The notes under the pieces were generated by a model. It had not been told where the DNA came from. It saw only the letters and a program-made list of their open reading frames with translations, and searched no databases. DNA of 64,000 nucleotides from Palsa-89 sp963824345. Lineage in GTDB: Bacteria > Acidobacteriota > Terriglobia > Bryobacterales > Bryobacteraceae. The position numbers and the translations under genes were made by a program. The DNA is taken from assembly GCA_963824345.1 (NCBI GenBank), contig CAWGOZ010000023.1, forward strand, positions 62,001 through 126,000, in the 5' to 3' direction. Of this stretch, positions 59,489-64,000 are shown one piece after another; position 1 is the first letter of the stretch, and each line of letters opens with the position of its first letter.

Positions 59489-59687
59489 AAACAGTCTGCC
59501 GGTTCAACTGGGCAGGTACTACGGGATGATTTTCGTCCTGCCTGCCGCCGCGTTGGTGGGATTCGGCATCGGCTACGGTCTCGACAAGGTTTTTCATACT
59601 ACCTTCCTGAAGATCGTTTTTCTGTTCCTCGGCGTAGCCGCCGGCGTGATTGACCTGTTTCGCGAACTGAGCAAGGATGACAAATGA
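59478..59687 (+). CDS. AtpZ/AtpI-type small membrane protein
   Basis: The 69-residue protein has two membrane helices (GMIFVLPAAALVGFGIGYGLD and ILKIVFLFLGVAAGVIDLF-like, both shortened here) joined by a short loop, the pattern of AtpZ/AtpI assembly proteins at the head of atp operons. These help c-ring assembly or cation uptake. The start is GTG at 59478 inside the end of hemD. It overlaps the next gene by 11 bases, so the F0 genes are tightly coupled. Confidence 0.8.
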   Translation: MPDKNSLPVQLGRYYGMIFVLPAAALVGFGIGYGLDKVFHTTFLKIVFLFLGVAAGVIDLFRELSKDDK

Positions 59688-60048
59688 GACCGAGTTCTAC
59701 GATCAGGTGGTCCGGCGCATCAGCCGGATCATCGCCGCGTTGGGCGTCACCGGCGCGGTTGTCGTGACGGTGCTCAAGGGCCCCGGCAGCGGATTCGCGT
59801 TTCTGATAGGCGCGGCGATATCTTTCGCCAGTTTTTGGGGCTGGCGTCACCTGGTGGACGCCTTAGGGCCCAATCCCCAGCCGCGCAAACCCGTGTTTTT
59901 CGTGATCCGCCTGCTCGCGCTGGTCGCGGTGGCCTGGGTTATAATCAAATTTCTCGGATTAAACGTAGCTGCCGCGGCATTGGGGCTGCTTGTGTCGGGC
60001 GCGGCGGTGGTCCTGGAAATCATCTACGAACTAATCTATGCAAGCTGA
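59677..60048 (+). CDS. atpI: ATP synthase subunit I
   Basis: The 123-residue protein has four hydrophobic segments and the charged N-terminus NETEFYDQVVRRISRII of ATP synthase subunit I, a non-stoichiometric assembly factor for the c-ring. The ATG at 59677 overlaps the upstream stop, and its own end overlaps the start of atpB by 11 bases. The position between atpZ and atpB is the usual one. Confidence 0.82.
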   Translation: MTNETEFYDQVVRRISRIIAALGVTGAVVVTVLKGPGSGFAFLIGAAISFASFWGWRHLVDALGPNPQPRKPVFFVIRLLALVAVAWVIIKFLGLNVAAAALGLLVSGAAVVLEIIYELIYAS

Positions 60049-60775
60049 AACCGAACTCTGGAGTACTGCTCTGTTCAACCGCTTCCTGGCGGCGCCGCTC
60101 GATTCTTTTCTGAGCGCCGTCGGTCATCCCGCGGCCGATCCGGCGCATCCGTGGGAGAACTGGATCACGATGGAGATCCTGGTGGTGGCCATTATCCTGG
60201 TCCTGTTCGGCGTGCTGCGTTCCAGGCTCTCGGTGGAAAACCCCGGCAAGCTGCAGTTGACGTTCGAAGCCATGTACAAGTTTGTCATGAGCCAGACCGA
60301 CGACGCGGTGGAACACGGCAAAAAGTACGCGCCGTTCTTCGGAGCGCTCTTCGTTTTTATTCTATTCATGAATCTGATCGGCGTCATTCCAGGATTTGAA
60401 TCGCCCACCATGACGGTTGCCGTTCCCCTGGGCCTGGCGGTGGTCGTCTTTCTCTACTATCACTGGATGGGTCTGCGCGAGCAGGGAATTGGAAAATATC
60501 TAGGACACTTCGTCGGCCCCATGATTGCGCTTGCGCCGCTGATGATCCTGATTGAGATCATCAGTCATTTTGCCCGGCCGCTTTCCCTCACGGTTCGCCT
60601 TTTCGCTAACATGTTCGCCGGCGAGAAAGTTACACTGACTTTCCTTTCTCTCACATTTCTGGTGGCTCCGGCGGTTTTCATGGGACTGCACCTCTTCGTC
60701 GGATTCTTACAAGCTTATATTTTCATGCTGCTCGCCATGATTTATGTCGGTGGCGCAGTGGCGCACGAACACTAA
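60038..60775 (+). CDS. atpB: F0F1 ATP synthase subunit a
   Basis: Subunit a provides the two half-channels for ions at the c-ring. The 245-residue membrane protein contains the essential Arg in LSLTVRLFANMFAG and the C-terminal helix FLQAYIFMLLAMIYVGGAVAHEH (shortened). Its N-terminal region PAHPWENWITMEILVVA lies outside. All family features are intact. It is followed by atpE after 95 bases; no atpF, atpH or F1 genes are nearby. Confidence 0.95.
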   Translation: MQAETELWSTALFNRFLAAPLDSFLSAVGHPAADPAHPWENWITMEILVVAIILVLFGVLRSRLSVENPGKLQLTFEAMYKFVMSQTDDAVEHGKKYAPFFGALFVFILFMNLIGVIPGFESPTMTVAVPLGLAVVVFLYYHWMGLREQGIGKYLGHFVGPMIALAPLMILIEIISHFARPLSLTVRLFANMFAGEKVTLTFLSLTFLVAPAVFMGLHLFVGFLQAYIFMLLAMIYVGGAVAHEH

Positions 60776-60870
60776 CGGCTTTATCCGTTCCCGAGCGTGA
60801 GCCCGCCGTCCCCCAGGGCGGATTGGGAACCACCTCCTCTGGAACAACTATCAACAAGGAGAACAATCGA

Positions 60871-61176
60871 ATGAAACGTAAATTGATGTACGCGGGCGGT
60901 CTCGCGCTGGCGCTTGCCAGTCCGATATTTGCCCAAACGCCCGCTGCCACCAGTGGCGCCAGCGGCGACTGGCACCTGCCGGCGGCGTACCTTGCCATGG
61001 GTATTGCTTCCGGACTTTGCGGCCTTGGCCAGGGGAAACTCGCAGCTTCGGCTTGCGAAGCCTCCGCGCGCAATCCCGGAGCCCAGGCGGGCATCCGGTT
61101 CGCACTCATTTTCGGACTGGTGCTGATCGAGTCCCTGGCGCTGTATACGCTCGTCATTACCTACATCGCGAAGTAG
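60871..61176 (+). CDS. atpE: F0F1 ATP synthase subunit c with N-terminal signal-like extension
   Basis: The two-helix c subunit forms the rotor ring. The core (about residues 38-101) has the polar loop ARNPGA, the ion-binding Glu87 in LIESLALYTL, and Gln54 in GLGQG. It is preceded by a 22-residue signal-peptide-like segment ending SPIFA and a Ser/Thr/Ala spacer, which makes it 101 residues against about 80 for a standard c subunit. AAGGAG precedes the ATG at 60871; the in-frame ATG at 60823 is inside the leader. Gln54, Glu87, Ser88 and Tyr92 occupy positions that bind Na+ in some c-rings. Confidence 0.93.
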   Translation: MKRKLMYAGGLALALASPIFAQTPAATSGASGDWHLPAAYLAMGIASGLCGLGQGKLAASACEASARNPGAQAGIRFALIFGLVLIESLALYTLVITYIAK

Positions 61177-61189
61177 CTTGCTTGAATCG

Positions 61190-61211
61190 GAGGGGCGGGG
61201 GAACGCCCCTC
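61190..61211 (+). terminator. Hairpin after atpE, probable terminator
   Basis: GAGGGGCG (61190-61197), a six-base loop and CGCCCCTC (61204-61211) form a perfect 8-bp G+C stem 14 bases after the atpE stop. It is followed by TGATTTCTC, only a weak T-run. It probably ends transcription of the F0 genes or reduces readthrough into the next gene at 61229. Confidence 0.6.
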
Positions 61212-61228
61212 TGATTTCTCACCCCTGC

Positions 61229-62113
61229 ATGAAACTCCAAGGCATTTTCAGCCCCATCACCACGCCCTTCAACCACGAAGGGGAGCTCTGGAAAATCAAG
61301 GTCCAACACAACATCGAGAAATGGAACACGACGGGACTCGCGGGCTACGTCGTCACTGCCTCCACGGGCGAAAGCGTGATGCTCAGCACGGACGAAAAGA
61401 TCCGGGTCTGGGAGTGGGTGGGACAATGGGCGGCAACCGAGAAGCTGCTGATCGCGGGAACCGGCATGGATAGCGTGCATCAAACCGTGGCGCTAAGCAA
61501 TCGCGCTGCCGCGATCGGCTACAAGCTGGCGCTGGTAAAAACGCCCTCGTTCTTTAAGAACCAGTTCATTAAACCAGAAACGCAAATGCTGTTCTTCCGC
61601 GCGGTGGCCGATCAATCCAAGCTCCCGGTGCTGCTCTACAATTTTCCGCAGAACACAGGCGTGGATCTGGCGGCCGAAGCCGTAGCCGAACTGTCGCACC
61701 ACCCGAACATTGTCGGGATCAAGGAAAGCTCGGGGAACGTTGAGAAGTTGATGCAGATGGTGCGCGAAGCGAAGAAGGGTTTTCAAGTGCTGACCGGGTC
61801 GGCCACCACGCTGGCGCCATCGCTCGCCATCGGCTGCACCGGCGCCATCCTGGCGTTCGCGAATCCGGCGCCCTACGCCACCATTTCCATTTGGGAGGCG
61901 CATCGCACGCGCGAGCCCGAGGCCGCCCTGGATTGGCAGAATCGCATCGGTCGGGCGGCCAAGCTGGTGACCACGAAATATGGGATAGGCGGACTGAAGT
62001 ACGCGATGGATCTGGCCGGCTACTATGGGGGTCCGCCGCGCCTGCCGCTCCAGGTTCCAAATCCGGCCGCCAAGCAGGAAATCGAAGAAGCCTTCGCAGA
62101 ATTACGCGGCTAG
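61229..62113 (+). CDS. Dihydrodipicolinate synthase family aldolase
   Basis: The 294-residue TIM-barrel protein belongs to the DapA/NAL family of Schiff-base aldolases. The catalytic Lys is in VGIKESSGN, the Tyr in LLYNFPQNTG, and the TASTGE motif that binds the pyruvate carboxylate is present. It could be dapA itself, but the GTG-type substitutions typical of sugar-acid or hydroxyproline members (WKIKVQHNIEKW near the N-terminus) make a catabolic member equally likely. ATG at 61229 is at the start of homology. It follows the post-atpE hairpin. Confidence 0.85.
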   Translation: MKLQGIFSPITTPFNHEGELWKIKVQHNIEKWNTTGLAGYVVTASTGESVMLSTDEKIRVWEWVGQWAATEKLLIAGTGMDSVHQTVALSNRAAAIGYKLALVKTPSFFKNQFIKPETQMLFFRAVADQSKLPVLLYNFPQNTGVDLAAEAVAELSHHPNIVGIKESSGNVEKLMQMVREAKKGFQVLTGSATTLAPSLAIGCTGAILAFANPAPYATISIWEAHRTREPEAALDWQNRIGRAAKLVTTKYGIGGLKYAMDLAGYYGGPPRLPLQVPNPAAKQEIEEAFAELRG

Positions 62114-62179
62114 CCTGGCGAAGCGTTCGTGAGGGTGTTTGTGGCATTGTTACGCCTCTTGAATGGAAGGAGCTTCAGC

Positions 62180-63943
62180 ATGTCTCTCACCGCTATCCAA
62201 TCCGGCAGTCGCCCCGCCTCTCGGTGGCAAACCGTAACTCTACTTAGCTTGTTGTGGGCGCCGGCCGTCGCAGCCCAGTCGGCCGTTTGGACAGAGCAAT
62301 CTCCTGGAAGCTCGCCGTCCCCGCGTTCCGGACTCAGCATGGCGTACGATTCCGTCCACAGCCAAACTGTCCTGTTCGGAGGAGACAGCGAGAACAGTTA
62401 TGTCAACGACACGTGGTTATGGAACGGCACCAATTGGACCCAGGCGTCTCCTTCAAACATGCCGCCTGAACGAGCCAATGCCGGCATGGCCTTCGATTCG
62501 GCCCAGGGAATGGCCGTTCTGTTCGGAGGACAGCAAATCGGAGGGAATAACCTCAACGACACATGGCTGTGGGACGGCTCCAACTGGAGCGAGGTATTTC
62601 CCCAGAGCAGCCCGACCCCGAGGCACCTCTTTGGGATGGCGTACGACTCGGCGCAAGGCCAAGTCATCTTGTTCGGGGGGTTGGATTCGGAAGGCAATGC
62701 TTTGGGCGACACCTGGGTGTGGAATGGCTCCAATTGGACCCAGCAGTCTGGGCAAACCAGCCCGCCACCCCGCTTAGGTCCCTACCTGGCGTACGATTCA
62801 GTGCGCGGCCAAGTGGTCCTGTTTGGAGGCTTCACTGCAAATGGCACTGTCTTAAACGACACCTGGGTGTGGAACGGAACTAACTGGACGCAACAGTCTC
62901 CACAGACCTCGCCTTCTGCGCGGGGCGACGGCGGCATGGTTTTCGATACAAAGCAAGGTCAGGCAGTGTTGTTCGGGGGGTACAGCGCAGTAGGTACCTT
63001 TGGCGATACCTGGTTGTGGAATGGCTCCAATTGGACCGAGGAATTTCTCCAACTCAGTCCGCAGGCGCGCGCTAAGTACGCCATGGCTTTCGACTCTGGG
63101 AATAATGTAACGGTCGTGTTTGGCGGAAGGAATAAAGATAGCTTCTTTCTCGGCGACACTTGGACCTATGGCGTCCCCGCCAGCGTCACGCCTCCAGGCC
63201 CCGCCATCAACCTGGTGTTGAGCGCATCGGCCTACGGCGCATTTACCAGCGTCGCGCCGGGGTCCTGGATCGAGATTTACGGAACGAATCTGGCGCCCGA
63301 GACTACTGGCTGGACGGCCGCGGATTTTACCGGCAACAACGCGCCGACGATGTTGGATACCGTATCGGTGAGCATCGCGGGGCAACCGGCTTTTGTGGAT
63401 TACATTTCCGCCACGCAGGTGAACGTGCAGTTGCCATCCGGTATCGCCACCGGAGGTCCGCTGCAACTTACGCTCACCAATGGCGCCGAGACCAGCGCGC
63501 CAGTGAATGTGACCGTAAATAAGACCGAAGCGGGGCTGCTGGCGCCGGCCAGCTTCAAGGTGGGCGCCAATCAATATGTGGTGGCGCAGCATCTGGATGG
63601 AACGTATGTTCTTCCCACCGGAGCAATCGCGGGCGTCACTTCCAGCCCGGCGCAACCCGGCGAGACCATCGTGATTTACGGCGTCGGCTTCGGCTCCGTG
63701 GTTCCCAATATACCCGCGGGCCAGATCGTCACCAAGGACAATCAACTTTCGGCGTCTTTGCAGATTTTGTTCGGAAAGACAGCGGCGAAATTGTCTTACT
63801 TCGGGTTGGCGCCGTCCGAGGTCGGCGTGTATCAGTTCGATATCGTGGTTCCGGCAATCGCCAGCAGCGATCTGGTGCCGCTGACGTTCAATCTGGGCGG
63901 CGTAGCCAGCACGCAGACGCTCTTTACCGCAGTGCAGCAGTAG
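62180..63943 (+). CDS. Secreted kelch-repeat protein with TIGR03437-like C-terminal domain
   Basis: The 587-residue protein has a signal peptide (ending near AVAAQS), then about six kelch-type repeats of roughly 50 residues, each with a AYDSxxGQxVLFGG segment and a DTWxWNGSNWTQ segment. From about residue 355 to the end is an Ig-like region with SVAPGSWIEIYGTNLAPET and a second GETIVIYGVGFG, the C-terminal domain characteristic of Solibacter and relatives. It is exported and probably surface attached; its ligand is unknown. GGAAGGAG precedes the ATG at 62180, so I prefer it to the start at 62129. Confidence 0.88.
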   Translation: MSLTAIQSGSRPASRWQTVTLLSLLWAPAVAAQSAVWTEQSPGSSPSPRSGLSMAYDSVHSQTVLFGGDSENSYVNDTWLWNGTNWTQASPSNMPPERANAGMAFDSAQGMAVLFGGQQIGGNNLNDTWLWDGSNWSEVFPQSSPTPRHLFGMAYDSAQGQVILFGGLDSEGNALGDTWVWNGSNWTQQSGQTSPPPRLGPYLAYDSVRGQVVLFGGFTANGTVLNDTWVWNGTNWTQQSPQTSPSARGDGGMVFDTKQGQAVLFGGYSAVGTFGDTWLWNGSNWTEEFLQLSPQARAKYAMAFDSGNNVTVVFGGRNKDSFFLGDTWTYGVPASVTPPGPAINLVLSASAYGAFTSVAPGSWIEIYGTNLAPETTGWTAADFTGNNAPTMLDTVSVSIAGQPAFVDYISATQVNVQLPSGIATGGPLQLTLTNGAETSAPVNVTVNKTEAGLLAPASFKVGANQYVVAQHLDGTYVLPTGAIAGVTSSPAQPGETIVIYGVGFGSVVPNIPAGQIVTKDNQLSASLQILFGKTAAKLSYFGLAPSEVGVYQFDIVVPAIASSDLVPLTFNLGGVASTQTLFTAVQQ

Positions 63944-64000
63944 CGGTCTTCACGGCGGCGTTTACGTCTTCGATCATGCGCTGCGTTTTCTCGCGAACCG
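63924..64000 (-). CDS. C-terminal fragment of a convergent gene
   Basis: On the minus strand an open frame enters from the right edge and ends at TAA (63926-63924), giving VREKTQRMIEDVNAAVKTAT and a few more residues. The helical, alanine-rich composition looks like a real protein C-terminus, and the frame would overlap the end of the kelch gene by 20 bases. With only 24 codons I cannot name it, and it may be chance. Confidence 0.4.
   Translation of the reverse strand, partial: VREKTQRMIEDVNAAVKTATAALR

Overview
The window looks like chromosomal DNA of an acidobacterium of the Solibacter/Bryobacter group. Three things point there: a kelch protein ending in the Ig-like C-terminal domain typical of that group (TIGR03437-like, 62180-63943), many secreted proteins with acidobacterial architectures, and a dispersed palindromic repeat of the kind that litters these genomes. 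It encodes Gram-negative envelope machinery (Lpt, Mla, Bam, Skp) and has high G+C protein-coding DNA with almost no intergenic space. I see no rRNA, tRNA, CRISPR array, transposase or prophage. No gap between genes exceeds about 240 bases.

Layout. 1-59 is the start of groES (minus strand) behind a CIRCE-like operator. 259-4150 carries an LptC/LptA-type protein, lptB and a frameshifted ttcA-like gene. 4154-8265 holds exopolysaccharide genes: a polyprenyl-phosphate sugar transferase and two nucleotide-sugar dehydrogenases. 8355-11083 is a Mla-type lipid transport operon (permease, ATPase, MCE protein). 11094-14448 has a YdjC/HpnK deacetylase and an S9 peptidase. 14521-20137 is the translation operon rimP-nusA-infB-DUF503-rbfA, led by an extended -10 promoter and an attenuator-like hairpin. 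20320-22726 is hemE-hemG. 22689-31304 is mostly minus strand: a secreted hypothetical, a SYLF protein, a degenerate YncE/phosphoesterase, nadE, a secreted acidobacterial protein, a frameshifted M20 peptidase and a c-type cytochrome with a copper-monooxygenase-like region. 31390-38182 has a TPR metallopeptidase, an ABC exporter whose permease is fused to an amidohydrolase, a YihY protein and a TolB-like propeller. 38246-41437 is a set of small or accessory genes (DUF4177, Hsp20, aldo/keto reductase, alpha carbonic anhydrase). 41670-49692 has comEC, an S41 peptidase, a LolA-like secreted protein, a diguanylate cyclase, an SDR and an EVE protein. 49746-52738 is a second polysaccharide export module. 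52870-57219 has bamA, skp and a membrane protein. 57265-57923 is a VapBC-type toxin-antitoxin pair. 58019-61176 has a lytic transglycosylase, hemD and the F0 genes atpZ-atpI-atpB-atpE without F1 genes. 61229-63943 has a DHDPS-family gene and the kelch protein.

The most unusual observations are: (1) an ABC-2 permease fused in one frame to a complete amidohydrolase that a seventh membrane segment should place outside the cytoplasm; (2) a MlaF-like ATPase that lacks both the Walker B glutamate and the H-loop histidine; (3) a YncE/alkaline-phosphatase-like protein that appears to have lost its metal and catalytic motifs in three separate in-frame deletions; (4) an SDR with YxxxQ in place of YxxxK; (5) a carbonic anhydrase cassette flanked by a duplicated copy of the start of comEC; and (6) a family of two-armed palindromic repeats. 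Two genes (ttcA-like, M20) carry single-base frameshifts that could be real or sequencing errors.
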